Assembly (NCBI GenBank): GCA_022605425.2
Contig: CM061248.1
Location: forward strand, 620,001 to 684,000
Direction of reading: 5' to 3'
DNA from: Hamiltosporidium tvaerminnensis
Taxonomy: Eukaryota > Microsporidia > Dubosqiidae
DNA length: 64,000 bases
This document shows positions 20,236 through 31,748 of this stretch, piece after piece. The translations under genes were made by a program, and so were the position numbers. The number at the start of each line of letters is the position of its first letter. The stretch's first letter is position 1. The notes under the pieces are model-generated. The model searched no databases, had not been told where the DNA came from, and saw only the letters and a program-made list of their open reading frames with translations.

Positions 20236-21361
20236 ATTTTAAACCTAGAACTGCGTTAATTTCATGAAAACACTATAAAACTTGGTATTATTTTAAAAAG
20301 ATGTGATATTTTTTAAGTTATAAAAATTATTTAATCTTTTTTTAAAAACTTCGGATGTTATTGTGACAAAATGTCATAAAATGTATCGTAAAAATCTAAT
20401 ACAAGTAACAACAGAGACATGTTCGGTTTATGGTACACTTAAAATGCTTATTAAAGTATTTTTTTACGTTTTTAGAAGGAATCGAAGATAACGACCAATT
20501 TTGCTGAGAATCGAAAATAATATACATAGACCTCATATAAAAAAATATACACATAAAAAACTCATGCCTTGCTTACACAAACGCGCTAAATAGTATTTTA
20601 TTACTTAATTGTAATACTAAAAATGGAAACGTGAACAGTGACGTTCGAGTATACCAAAGCTTTTATCGTAGAGTTATATATATTAAAGTGCTCAAACTGG
20701 TAGAAACGGATTAGACTAAAAATAAAATATTTTATAGAATATAACACTTTCTGGGGTATTATAAAACTACAAATATTAAAAATATTTATGAATCAATTGA
20801 TTATAGAATAGGAACATATTGATTTATAAGTCTATTTATATTATGTGCAAGAATATTTAATCTAAAGTAGATTTTAAAATAAATTAAACAAACGTGGAAA
20901 GTAAAAGCAGTTTAAGAAGTTATTTCCATTGAATTTAATTGGAATTACATCAATCATAACAAACTAAAATCAGTGTTCCCAAGAAAAAATATATATTACA
21001 AGTGAAAAATATAATTATAAATATAAAATCCCAGTGAAAATAAGATTTCAATATTCGTATTTATTAATGATGCAAGAGTTTATTTAGTAAAAAAAGCGCT
21101 AAAGTACAAAAAAAGTATAAAAAGACATTTGCTTTTAATTAAAATTTAAATACGACAATATAATTTATAAATAATATTTTTATTTTACTCTTAGTGTTGC
21201 CTATAAAAAATAATAGAGGAATTCGGTAATTATTTCTATTGAATATGTAAAAAGTAAAATTGAAATACTTTGAAATATATTCATATAATAAATTGTTGCT
21301 TTGAAATTATAAAAGAGGTAGAATATTCTTAGAATAAATATATTTATTTAAATAAAGCTTT
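20236..21361. other. Intergenic region without genes
   Basis: About 1.1 kb of AT-rich DNA. I see no gene, RNA or tandem repeat. Confidence 0.5.
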
Positions 21362-21895
21362 TCAAAGTATAATTTGTATTTGAAAATATTTATATATAAA
21401 TAGAGAAGTTATTAAATATATTAGTAATACTACTAACGCTATTATATAATGTGGCATATAATAGGCGTATTTCCATGTTTTTTCTTTTAAAAATAAAATA
21501 CTAATTATAACGGAAACAAAGCCGTTAATGGTTGAATAAAGTTTAAAAGCTATAAAATCTTTCACGAATGTGTTCAATATTAATATTAGTAAGCTGGTCA
21601 CTTGTAAGAAAGAAGTAAATGTTAGAATATGTAGTAAAATTGATAGTTTATCTGACAAATTATTGGTAGATAACAAATCCGAAGAATTTTGATTATCAAT
21701 ACAGAGTGAAATTTTTTGAAAAGTGTCAACTTCTTCTGTTATATTCGATGATATAATCGTCATTTCTGTGGTATTTGTTTGATTAACGAATGCTTCGTTT
21801 CCATTTCTGTTTGAATTTTCTCTGTAAAAAATGAAAGGATCTGTGTATATATCTCTTGTGGAATCAAAAAATTCATCAGAAACAATTTCATTCAT
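21362..21895 (-). CDS. Hypothetical three-pass membrane protein
   Basis: I choose the start at 21895 (177 residues) rather than the upstream in-frame ATG at 21949. TGCCCAGGAA lies directly before it, placing a CCC box six bases upstream as in other genes here. The N-terminal 80 residues (MNEIVSDEFF...) are polar and rich in Asn, Ser and Thr. Three hydrophobic helices follow: the LHILTFTSFLQVTSLLILIL region, the STINGFVSVIISILFL region and the HYIIALVVLLIYLITSLFIY region. The orientation would leave a soluble N-terminus. I do not recognise the family. It could be a lineage-specific membrane protein. The gene is isolated between long non-coding stretches. Confidence 0.65.
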   Translation of the reverse strand: MNEIVSDEFFDSTRDIYTDPFIFYRENSNRNGNEAFVNQTNTTEMTIISSNITEEVDTFQKISLCIDNQNSSDLLSTNNLSDKLSILLHILTFTSFLQVTSLLILILNTFVKDFIAFKLYSTINGFVSVIISILFLKEKTWKYAYYMPHYIIALVVLLIYLITSLFIYKYFQIQIIL

Positions 21896-21900
21896 TTCCT

Positions 21901-21903
21901 GGG
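21901..21903 (-). promoter_or_regulatory. CCC box deciding the start at 21895
   Basis: On the minus strand the sequence reads TGCCCAGGAAATG. No such box precedes the upstream ATG at 21949. Confidence 0.4.
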
Positions 21904-21949
21904 CAAGAAAAATAATTTGATACACAATAATGTCTTTTATAGAATACAA

Positions 21950-24789
21950 TAAATTTATTGACTATATTTCCTTTAATAGAAATTTTTTTGTTTAATATAT
22001 AAAAAAATATTTAAACGTTCCTCGCTTTTTGGAATTTATCGGTTTGAATCACTTTTAAAAATAAAAAAAATCATTTAGTTAGGACTTTGGTCTTATCATA
22101 TTTTTTTTCCGATAAAGTTACTACAAAACATATGAAAGCATATAAAGCTCAATTCAAAAATATATTCAGATTATTTTGCAAGTATAATAAAAGTTTTATT
22201 TTGTTAAATGCTGGTTAGAAAACACTTTCCTCTTTTTTTATATTAATTTCTATCTTGTCCACTTTTGTTCAATCTTTAATATCAAATTCTGCATTTAGAT
22301 TTATCCCTGTTTCTGCAATTGGTATTCCAATCATAAACACGCCATATTTTTTTTACTTGTTGAACACTGTCTTCCTGGTTATTTGATTTTCTGAATTGTA
22401 ATATTGATTGGTGGTGTGGTTTGGTCCTCGTTTTGAAATCACCGGGTACTCTTTGAACCCTCTAGGGCATTTGGTTTTGACTCAAGTCCTCTTCGTCAAT
22501 CCAAATATATCGAGCGGCCTTTTTTGAGCACCTATATCGTATATATGCCGCCAAATTCATAAACATTTGAAATCACCTATGATACATTTTATAGTTTTTA
22601 TTGATAATAATATTTCTGGTAGTAACATAAGAGATTATCAAAGCATCTTATATGTGGCTTTAGTAAATATGCACAGCAAATTGAATAAAATTATTGATGA
22701 AAAATAATTTTTAATTTAGCATGTCCAATATTCTACATGCAATACTTACATATTGTTTTCATTTTTTATTGAAATAATTGAAAGTTAGACGAAGATCTAG
22801 TGAAATTCTTATCGAATCAAGATCTGTGCGATTTTTAACTTTATTTTGCTTAAGTAGACTTCTTTTCAGCTTGAAAAACGCCGATGCAATATGAATATAA
22901 AATATTTTGATTGTTTCAAAGAAATTAATAATCTCGGATAGAAAATATGTTTGCAGGTGCTTTCAAAATTTAAAAATTTTATAACATTTTCTAATCTACG
23001 AAAGATAGAGAAAAAAAATGATATAGCAACTATAAATCTTTGATTTTTTCTGTGATGTGAAATTTATATATTCTCAATCTAATAGATATTTCACATTTAA
23101 TAATATTTCTACAAGGTATATTTGAATTTATCAATGTAAAATTAAAACCTAATACAATTTCTACACAAAATGTACCAAGAATAGTAATTCTTACAAATTC
23201 ATATAAAAAAAATTATAACTCAAGTAAATATTAAGCAACATGAAGTTTTTAGAATCCCGCTTAGCTGTCACTCAGGAATATATTCCTTTTTTAAAAATCT
23301 TTTTTACATCACTTCTAGTCGCACAAGTACTTTAGTATTTAGCTTGATTATAAGAATTTGGCATGATTTTACATATTTATATCTCCTTAAATGGTGCGTT
23401 TTTTAAATTTTTCTTTCTCATATTTGACTCAGAAAGCCAATAATATAAGGTTGCCTTCTTTTGAAATATAACTTTCACAAAATCATAAAGATATTTGTAA
23501 TTTTTGCAGTTTTATGATCTAGAAATTATCTTTACAGCCACTTTTCACGTTTAGATTTTCAAAAAATTCCGATAAATTTTTAAACTTATCAAACAAAAGC
23601 AACATGATTAGAAGAAAATAAGTGGGACTCTATATCGAGCCATTTCATTTGAGATATTTAAATGTTTATGGACTGTTCTAAACTAAGAAACTTATAAAAT
23701 TTTCATATTTAACAGTGAAATTTTCCGAAACCTAAGATTTATATATTAAAAGCACATATTACTTTCATATAAAAATGATTTTAAGTGTGTAAAAACAAAA
23801 AAAAAAATTACTTTGAAATAAGACCGTATTTCATCAAAGCATATTAGATTTCATAAAGAAATTTCAAATTTAAACGGTTTTTCTTTTACAAACCAACTTT
23901 TTTTCCACGGTAAAACATCTCAGGAAATTTTTTTCTGTTAAGTTAAACTCAGAGCAATTATGTCTTTCATTTTCGGCTCGTTAAAAAATAATATCTATTT
24001 GATTCATGCGGTGCTTGCGACATTCATAATATTATTTGCGTAAAAAAGGAATACCTTATGTTTTTTTTATAAAAATTAAGTTTTACGAAATTATAGGCTA
24101 TAAATCATTAAAACACTTAGGTTTGACTCAAACACTTCAATTTTTCTTTAAAAGCAGTTCTAATATTTTAGAATCATAAACATTGTTTATTAAGCTTCAG
24201 GATAATATCATTAAAAAATAAAATTTAAGATAATTTAGATTTACATACTCTTATTTTTAGAGGAAATTCACATTTAACTTTGTTTGTTGTCATCTCGCAA
24301 TACATCAAAGGTAATTTTTGCAACTAACCGCTATAAAAACATGAATTATACCTCTCGATCAGCTTCTAAAAACTATCCATGAAATTAAAAATAATCGTTA
24401 GCATTATTTCTTCTAAAAATCCTTTATAAAATAAAGTTAACGAAGTAGCTTTAAACATCTGATTTTTTTCATAATAAATTCTTAAAAGCACTTATCCATG
24501 TTATGGAATTTTTTAAAAGCGAAAATTAAAATCAGAAGAATGAAGATAAAGTAGCTGATAGAGAAAGTTGGGTTTATTTCTGGATTGAATATGACAAGGG
24601 AACTAGAAATGAGTTAAAAATGTTTACCTTAAAAAAGCAATGATTTATAATGACTTAAACTTATTACAAAAATCTAATCTATTTTCGATATTATCTACTG
24701 CATAGTTTTTGCTTAAATTCTTTTTACCTACCTATCTTTATCTTGAGTTTGCTCATCTTTTTATAAAATTAATTTAATTTATTTTTAAA
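21950..24789. other. Long intergenic region with one element remnant
   Basis: About 2.8 kb of AT-rich DNA. Apart from the short R2/RLE-like remnant at 22460-22565, I see no gene or repeat. Confidence 0.5.
22460..22565 (-). pseudogene. Remnant of the R2/RLE-like retroelement 3' coding end
   Basis: GGCATTTGGTTTTGACTCAAGTCCTCTTCGTC and the following 60 bp match 31745-31840 of the larger element with scattered changes. Only the extreme C-terminal coding part is left. Confidence 0.65.
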
Positions 24790-24797
24790 TATCCCTT
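24790..24797 (+). promoter_or_regulatory. TATCCCTT box of MSH2
   Basis: TATCCCTT ends nine bases before the ATG at 24807. It is the same box type as at EFL1 and the Nsr1-like gene. Confidence 0.45.
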
Positions 24798-24806
24798 TCA
24801 GTTGGA

Positions 24807-26582
24807 ATGGAAAAGGAATTTTTAACATTTTATAAATCTTTAGAAAAAAATACTTTCAAAATGTTTTATAAAAATAATTTTTATTTCGTTTATGAAGACG
24901 ATTTAGAACAACTCACAAAAAATGCTATTAATCTGTTTGGCTGTACTATGACTCCGACAAGAAAAGAATCAATTTTAGAATTAAAAATAACTAAGCAACA
25001 GGGTGAATTATTGATAAAATATTTTTTAACAGAAAAGAAATTATCTGTTCAAGAATATATTTTTTTAAATAATGATTTTATTTTGAACAGAGAAGGTCAT
25101 CCTGGAAATTGGAAAGATTTTAATGAAATTTTAATAAGTACAGAACAAACACCTTACATGGGAGCTGTTTATCAAATTAATAAAAATACGATTAGTTTCA
25201 GTTTCATTGATAGTTTAGATAAAACAATATTTTATTTTACGTTTCAAGATGATGATATCTTAACAAATCTGTTTAATTTTATATCTGAGATAAATATCAG
25301 TGAAATAATTTGTTGCCAAAATAGCATTTTAAGAAATCTAAATAACATGGGAATTACCGTAAATTTAGTTAATCCAAAAGGGGAAACAAATATATCGCCT
25401 TCCGCATCAATTTTAATAGATTTTTTGAAGTTAAAAACATATAAATTAAAAGAATATTTCCCTGAAAGTATAATGAGAGTAGATAATTCGTTATTATATG
25501 CTTTGAATATCTATTCATTGGAAAATAAACTTTTATCAAAAGAATTTCTAAATCAGCAGACTAATTTTGATTATAAAAATTATGTTGAACATAATTTTAA
25601 AGACATTTTTTCAACTTTCTATTGTCAAACGAATCAAGGAAGTCGTCTTCTTCATAAATTTTTTAAATTTCCTCTTCGAGATTTGAATGAAATTAATAAA
25701 AGATTAGATTATGTTGAAATATTTACAAAATTGAATCTGAATCTTAAATACTTTCCAGATTTGTTAAGAATATCTAAAAGAATAGAAAATGAAAGAATTA
25801 GTTTACAGGAATGCTTGAGATTGTATCAAATTATCTTTAAAATTCCAGAACTTTTACAAAGTTTAATTAAATATGAAATTTTATATCAAGATTTTATATT
25901 TCCACTTGAAAGTCTCAAAGAAATTTTTTATGATTTGATCAAAGAAATAGAAAGAGTTATTGATCTAGAAAAAGCCAATAATAATGAATATTGTATAAGA
26001 GCCAATCTTAGTTGCAATTTAGAAAAATTACAAAATGATATTTTTAAAATTAAAAATGAAATAAAACTTGAATATGAAAGAGTTCTTACATTGAATAAAA
26101 AAATAAAATTGGAATTTAGTGGAACATTAAAACCATCAGATATTTTAAATTCTAAAAGTTCAACTGTATGTGATGATGAAATTGAAAATATATATTTTAA
26201 TAAAGATATTAATATTGCACCAAAATCAGAAATGGGTTTTGAGGAATATAATTCTTATAAATCTACAAAAAATATTTCTATTAAAGATATTCATTTCAGT
26301 TTTAAATTATCAAGAATTGATTTTCGATCTTTTCAAAATGAATTTAAAAAAAATCGATTTTTTGAAATTTCATTCCTTAAAAGCGGTATCATTTTTACTT
26401 CGAAAAAATTGTATGAACTTAATTTAAATTGGGATAAAATTATAAAAGAAATAAGTAAGGAGGAGAGGACTATAAAAAAAGAATTAAAATCGTTTTTAAA
26501 GAATTATATTTCACATATCGAAATATTTAATCACGTAATTGCCATGATAGATGTTTTTAGTGCATTTGCCTTAAAAAGGTAA
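24807..26582 (+). CDS. MSH2: DNA mismatch-repair protein MSH2, N-terminal part
   Basis: MSH2 pairs with MSH6 or MSH3 to recognise mismatches. This 591-residue frame covers the mismatch-binding-like, connector, lever and clamp domains. Diagnostic stretches aligned in my memory with MSH2 rather than MSH6 include PGNWKDFNEIL (early), FPDLLRISKRI..ISLQECLRLYQ (middle) and FFEISFLKSGIIFTSKKLYEL (late). It stops at a TAA at 26580. The next bases, read one frame over, continue the family sequence (SRPIFKENYFEIRKVFNPLLENN). A second shift near 26685 then enters the frame of the ATPase part at 26621-27232. The gene is therefore either recently broken, or carries two one-base sequence errors. A programmed event is less likely. 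Confidence 0.9.
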   Translation: MEKEFLTFYKSLEKNTFKMFYKNNFYFVYEDDLEQLTKNAINLFGCTMTPTRKESILELKITKQQGELLIKYFLTEKKLSVQEYIFLNNDFILNREGHPGNWKDFNEILISTEQTPYMGAVYQINKNTISFSFIDSLDKTIFYFTFQDDDILTNLFNFISEINISEIICCQNSILRNLNNMGITVNLVNPKGETNISPSASILIDFLKLKTYKLKEYFPESIMRVDNSLLYALNIYSLENKLLSKEFLNQQTNFDYKNYVEHNFKDIFSTFYCQTNQGSRLLHKFFKFPLRDLNEINKRLDYVEIFTKLNLNLKYFPDLLRISKRIENERISLQECLRLYQIIFKIPELLQSLIKYEILYQDFIFPLESLKEIFYDLIKEIERVIDLEKANNNEYCIRANLSCNLEKLQNDIFKIKNEIKLEYERVLTLNKKIKLEFSGTLKPSDILNSKSSTVCDDEIENIYFNKDINIAPKSEMGFEEYNSYKSTKNISIKDIHFSFKLSRIDFRSFQNEFKKNRFFEISFLKSGIIFTSKKLYELNLNWDKIIKEISKEERTIKKELKSFLKNYISHIEIFNHVIAMIDVFSAFALKR

Positions 26583-26620
26583 ATTAAATTACAGCAGACC
26601 AATTTTTAAGGAAAATTATT

Positions 26621-27232
26621 TTGAGATTCGAAAAGTATTTAATCCTTTGTTGGAAAATAATGGAATGTGTTTTGAATTCTTTTAAGTTGGAAGATAGAAA
26701 GATTTGTGTAATCACGGGGCCTAATATGGGAGGAAAAAGTACATTTTTGAAAAGTTGTGGAATTGTTTCACTTTTTGCTCAAATGGGATGTTATGTACCG
26801 TGTGAGTTTGCCTGTATTCCTATATTCGATGGAATTTATTGCAGAATAGGTGCAAATGATTGTACATTCAAAGGTCTTTCTACATTCATGATTGAAATGA
26901 TTGATATTAGCAAGATTTGTAAGTCGGCAACGAGTAAATCTCTTGTTCTTATTGATGAACTTGGAAGAGGAACGAGTGCGATTGATGGACTTAGTATAGC
27001 TCTTTCAGTGTCTGATTATCTCTGGAATTTAAAATGTTTTAGTATTTTTGCCACCCATTTTCCCGAACTTTGTACGGAAAAGGTGGTAAGTAAACGCGTA
27101 AAAGTTCATAAAGAAAGCAGAGATATAGTTTTGACATATGAACTCGAGGATGGCGTATGTGATACTAGTTTGGGTTTATTCGTTGCTGATTTAGTTGGAT
27201 TTCCACAAGAAGTTTTAAATTTAAAGGATTAA
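26621..27232 (+). CDS. MSH2: MSH2, C-terminal ATPase part (frame-shifted continuation)
   Basis: This frame carries the MutS ABC-type ATPase: Walker A GPNMGGKST (residues 33-41 of the frame), the STFMIEM segment, Walker B SLVLIDE (107-113) followed by LGRGTS, and the H-loop FATHF (143-147). All catalytic residues are intact. True MSH2 sequence in this frame begins only around residue 20. The preceding residues are read out of frame, and the proper coding lies in the third frame. It ends with VADLVGFPQEVLNLKD, so the C-terminal helices found beyond this point in yeast and animal MSH2 are absent or reduced. It should be joined with the frame at 24807-26582 as one gene. Whether the product is made depends on the two frame changes at about 26580 and 26685. 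Confidence 0.88.
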   Translation: MRFEKYLILCWKIMECVLNSFKLEDRKICVITGPNMGGKSTFLKSCGIVSLFAQMGCYVPCEFACIPIFDGIYCRIGANDCTFKGLSTFMIEMIDISKICKSATSKSLVLIDELGRGTSAIDGLSIALSVSDYLWNLKCFSIFATHFPELCTEKVVSKRVKVHKESRDIVLTYELEDGVCDTSLGLFVADLVGFPQEVLNLKD

Positions 27233-28425
27233 ATTTGTTTTTAAAATAATTTTTCTTTTCGCTTTGTAATTTTTGCTTATAAATAAAATAGCCTCTCGAA
27301 GTCACAACAAAAGTTTTTATTTGTAATTTTTACTTGATTCACTAAATTTTTTTTAAGTTGATTTATTTAAATATAATTTTAAAATAAACTCACAAGACTA
27401 AATTATGAAGGCTATTTTAAGAAAGAATTTAATGCATCGAAGAATAGAATTAACAAATTTCTTTTTACAATAAAAAGTAGCAGCCTGTTTTTAAAAACTG
27501 TTCATAAAAATATTAATTTTTTCATTAGAAAATGTTTTATTGTACTTCCCAAATCTTATAAAGGCAAATGAAAGATTTTGGTTTATAACTTAATTACTTG
27601 TTCGTTTCCTTCTTTCCTCTCGGGATCAAAGATGAATAAATGAAAGTTTCCATTTGTTTCTTTTAATCTTTTATAATTCGGAATTATAGGGGATTTTCCT
27701 ATAGATACAATGTGTTTTATATTCCAAAAAAATGGCAACAATAATATTCAGACCAGTTCAATATACTCGTTGCCAAGCAGATGGTTTTTAATGGAGTTAT
27801 CCTTTCTCCATGTTTAGTTTATTAATGAACTTAAATAAGAAAATTAAATTTCAATACATATATACAAAGATTTAAATGCTAAATTTATTCGACTACGTGA
27901 AAATTATAATAACTTTTTTTTTGAATAGATATAGAATTTATATTTAAAAAATGAAGATCATGGTTTATGCAGCAAAACTTTTTTTATGAGATATACAAAA
28001 ATACGGTTTGCTAAATTAATCATACCAAAATATTGCGTATACATGATCATAGGTTATTTTAGTTTGGATTGTTTTGGGCATATTTGTTTTTATAAGCATA
28101 TTTCTATTCATATGTAGAAAGAAAATCAAATTTTTTCCCCGTGTTTTATTGGATTGGATTACCAACTTTAAATGCAACAGATTAAAGTTCTCGTTATACG
28201 GAAGTTTAAAAATAGAAAATAAGTTTCAAAGAAACTCTTCTTACAAATAGAATGAATCGCATTTACTCTAATTCTATAAGTTTATCCTGGTTTTTAATGA
28301 GCACAATTAAAAATATTTCCGAAAATTGATTTAAGACATTCTTAAATGTAACATAATTTTGTAGTAAAAATTTCTCAAAAAAAATAAAATATTTAACTCG
28401 AATAAATTTCTACTTCATCAAGAAA
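27233..28425. other. Intergenic region
   Basis: AT-rich DNA without a gene. It holds the family E repeat at about 27600-27715. Confidence 0.5.
27600..27715 (+). repeat. Dispersed repeat family E, copy 1
   Basis: The block AGTTTCCATTTGTTTCTTTTAATC..TATAATTCGGAATTATA..TTTTCCTATAGAT matches 63170-63262 in the same orientation and order. The length is about 100 bp. The element type is unknown. Confidence 0.6.
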
Positions 28426-28429
28426 CACA

Positions 28430-28610
28430 CACCAACAGCCAAACGAAAGAAAGCAATACTACCTACCCTAAAACAGAACAGATGATGGACGAGAATCATT
28501 AAATGAAAGTCATATCGCTATTTTCAGTATCGTTTTTTTCTTTTCAAGCGACGGGTTCATATCCTGAATTCCGACACATACAATCTTGAGCTCTTATTTT
28601 ATACGTTTTT
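28430..28610 (-). pseudogene. Small RTE-like LINE remnant
   Basis: CTAAAACAGAACA..GATG..CGAG and TTTCTTTTCAAGCGA resemble 38820-38910, beside the larger RTE-like remnant, in the same orientation. It is too decayed to translate. Confidence 0.4.
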
Positions 28611-28959
28611 AAACTATTAATAGAAAATATTTGAGCTGTCTGATTTTAATTGTTATAAAAGGCTCGATATATAAAATGAGGTTTTAATAGTCATGAAATT
28701 AAGAAAAAATATTAAAAACATGTCGTATAATGTTGATAATAATTGCAAAGAAATAGTATTTGCGACGCAAAGTTTTTATATATTTGATATTAAATACAAT
28801 AATACCTTGAAATACGCTAAATTTGATACTCTTTTCATTACAGAAATAGTTCTTTATTAAATTTAAAAACGGGCGAAATCCTCATAATTAACAAAGCTTT
28901 TATAAGTTCGTATTCTAAGGTAACTAAAAAATTATTAAGTGTTTTCGATATTTTATTTT

Positions 28960-29175
28960 TGATATCTCTTAGTCTCCTGTGTTTCCTATATACCGCTCTT
29001 TCACCATTTCTGTATATTTTCGCTAGTCTTAGTTCTATTATTCCAAGTTTATTTCAAATATACTTTCGTGTCTTGTAGTTTTGTTCTTTTTCGGGCTCGC
29101 TTTCCTTATTTACATACTTCTCTATTATTTTAAATATTTCTCTCAAATTCTTAGATTGGTCGAATATAATGTAAA
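28960..29175 (-). pseudogene. Coding-like fragment, possible LINE debris
   Basis: The minus strand reads as a charged segment with NLREIFKIIEKY and YRNGERAVYRKHRRLRD, interrupted by a stop. The composition is less AT-rich than its flanks. It may belong to the linker region of a LINE polyprotein. This is weak. Confidence 0.3.
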
Positions 29176-29689
29176 ACATTTTTATTTTGCACGAACCCGG
29201 GTTTGAAATTACTTATATGGTGATGGTTTCGTTTTTCCATTAAAAAACGCGGATTTAAATTTTATTTGAACAAATTTATGGTCATATGCTACATTGTATT
29301 TCTTATAGGAAATATAACAAATATTTAAAAGATAAAAAAACATAATAAAATTTAAATACACATTAGTAACCTCTATAAAACTACTTCTTTTAACAATTAT
29401 TATTTCCAACTCTACCATGATTTAAATTAAAAATCAGTTACTATACAGTAAAAATCCATATAAAATGAATCAAATACAGCATGTTTAGTCTTTGTACTTA
29501 CCATTTTAGTTTTTTTTATTAAAACTTTATGTCCAACGTAATAATTTATTTTGATGATATTTGACTTTTTGGTTGGAGTTTCTTTCGATGATGGCTGATG
29601 AGATTTTTTTTATTTTTACCCTCAAATAAAGAATTTGCTATAACATTGTTTTAAATAAAATCTTAATAAACAAATCCACATATTCAATA

Positions 29690-30290
29690 TAGAGTATTAA
29701 AAATTTGGAAAACATTGTACTTCGAGTTTTACACCGATGATTCTTTCTAAAAAGATTCGTAAATGTAATCATTCAACTTTTGTCTAGTGTTAAAATCATG
29801 ATTTGTTTTAAACCTTTTTATATCGACCCTAAATTTTCAGTTGTTTTTCCATGAATACCTGATTCTGATACAAAATTTGACGAATAATATATACAATCAT
29901 AATAAAAATCTTTATTCTTTAAATATTGATAGGAAAGAACGGTGTGTATCAGAGTATATTGTATTATGTAATGAGATAAAAGTACCAATAGCAGTTTTCA
30001 AAACACTCTAAGTTCTATTTTTAACAATTTGTATATAGAACTTTTTTGTTGTTCTCGAAATAGCTTCAGATACCTTTTTTTGGCCAGTAAGACGACCTCT
30101 GTTATACTTTCTTCTGCCTATATCAATTTCTTCTATTTCAACTATTTCTACTAATCCGCCAATTTTTTTAAAAGGATGCAAGCAACTGTTATATATTAGC
30201 AATCTCAGGTCTTTAATAAAGTAGGCTATCGTTGCATCTGAAAAACAATACAGTGGTCTGATGGAATTACATGGCAATTCAAATTTGAAT
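29690..30290 (-). pseudogene. Merlin/IS1016-type transposase remnant
   Basis: The minus-strand frame at 30008-30277 contains GGLVEI..IDIGRRKYNRGR..GQK..EAISRTTKKFYIQIVKNRT. This is the hallmark segment of the ISXO2-like/IS1595-type DDE transposase domain that defines Merlin elements. Further 3' (to about 29700), after frame changes, comes IYYSSNFVSESGIHGKTTENLGSI followed by a stop and KGLK. This corresponds to the family's NHS..FVdP.tgahTq.iE..W..lK motif. The conserved Trp position is a stop codon here, and frame breaks separate the two parts. The second Asp region of the triad lies in the broken middle. I could not place terminal inverted repeats. Merlin elements are known from several microsporidia. 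Confidence 0.75.
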
Positions 30291-30639
30291 CTCTAAATGA
30301 TATAAATTATACCATGAATTTTTATTTTAGAGTTTTCAATTATAATGAAGAAATATTCAGTATATTTCTTATCAAAAAACGAAAAGCTAAAAAGAATCCG
30401 TCTTTGACAAAAATTATGGCATTAGAGTTCTATTACTAGCAGAAAATGATTAAAAAACCGTGTTTTTCTTGTATAAAATGTTCTTTAAGTTTCTGTCGTT
30501 CTTTAATTTTTTGATATATAGTTCTCTACCATTTAGAAGCATCATATGAATATAAAATATAATGGCCTTTAAGTTAAAAAATATCAATGCGAAATATAAA
30601 TAGTTATTATAATCGTATATATTTTATAACATTTTAATA

Positions 30640-31470
30640 TATGCTTTCGCAACTCTTGGATTGTCTGGGAAAAAGTAAAGAAATATCAACTAGACAAGCA
30701 ACAACCTAAAAGAGGAGAATACTAATAAAACACATCTTGCACTAATAAAAAGCTTCTTAAAAGTAAAGTATAGGTTGGAAGAAAAAGTCACTAAGAAAGT
30801 TTTGAAGACGCTTAACCTGCAAAACCATATAACAAAATAGAAAAACGAAAACTTCATTCAAAGTTATAATGCAAAAAAATGAGCTTGTAAGCATTAGTGA
30901 CTTTTCTAGATGTCTAAAGAAAGGGAACATTAGGCCCCGTGATAGAGCAGTCTTCTGCTATATCCAGAATAGAAATGTTTTCTGGGAAGCTGAAGGTGTG
31001 GGCCAACAAAACCAAGTCTGGTAAAACTGTAATCATCTAGACGCGATGTGAGAAAACGCTAAATCATGACTACACCAGACTACATAATGAAGTGGTACGA
31101 TGCCTAAACTTATTTCTCTAAACATGATATAAGTTTAAGTTTACAAAACGGATTAGAAGCCTCTCAGTTCCGCAAATTATTTATGACGAGTATGTAGAAA
31201 TAAGATCGGAACTTCAATAAAAACTGATGCCAAGATTTGAAACAATAAATCTGACATGTATATATTTTAGATAATAGGAAAAAAAATAGCACATATTGAA
31301 GTAGGAATTACTTCAAAAATTACATTTCTATAGTTGAAACCGAAAAAAATAGGAAGTATGACCTGCAAGTCAATGAGTTATGTCTCATATATAAGTATCT
31401 GTTAAAATAATTTCTTATGTGATGACCTAGGACAGTATTATAACAAAATACCATTTTTATTTCATAAAAT
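30640..31470 (+). pseudogene. Decayed C-terminal copy of the R2/RLE-like retroelement
   Basis: The plus strand carries a broken copy of the region coded on the minus strand at about 31880-32700. Recognisable pieces include SKEISTRQATT, KTHLALIKSFLKVKYRLEEKVTKK, the FCYIQNRNVFWEAEG segment and the GIKFIYI-like tail. Several frameshifts and stops separate them, and base composition has drifted toward the local AT level. The copy ends near 31460-31470, tail to tail with the minus-strand element that ends at about 31490. Confidence 0.85.
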
Positions 31471-31496
31471 TCTGGGTTAAAATATTTTTACCATTT

Positions 31497-31748
31497 TTAT
31501 ATGTTTTCTTCTACCTCTTTAACCACTTTTGTCTCTTCTTCCAAATCCGACTCTTTATTTATGTTATTGGTCGGTTCTTCTAAAGTGGTTCCTCCTGTTG
31601 AAATAAAGGGTGCTTTATTTTTTGGTTTAAAATTTTTTGCACCATCTTCCTCTCTCTTCTCTTCTTTTAAAGGGAGTGTTGGCTCCTCATGCATCTCTGC
31701 TCTCATAATAACACCCATTTGACGCTCTCTCCCAGCTCTCTTCGGCAT
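31497..31748 (-). CDS. Acidic tail ORF at the 3' end of the retroelement
   Basis: The 83-codon frame overlaps the last 62 bases of the long RT frame in another phase. It encodes an acidic tail (KESDLEEETKVVKEVEENI at the end). The same stretch survives, decayed, at 58690-58860. The tail may be a natural extension of the polyprotein reached after a frame change, or simply 3' element sequence that happens to be open. Its reality as a gene is doubtful. Confidence 0.3.
   Translation of the reverse strand: MPKRAGRERQMGVIMRAEMHEEPTLPLKEEKREEDGAKNFKPKNKAPFISTGGTTLEEPTNNINKESDLEEETKVVKEVEENI

Noticed and set aside
26575-26600. Possible 16-nt intron GTAAATTAAATTACAG joining the first two MSH2 frames
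   Set aside because: Boundaries and frame would fit, but 16 nt is shorter than known spliceosomal introns, including short microsporidian ones. A second frame change remains unexplained nearby, so small indels or sequence errors are simpler.
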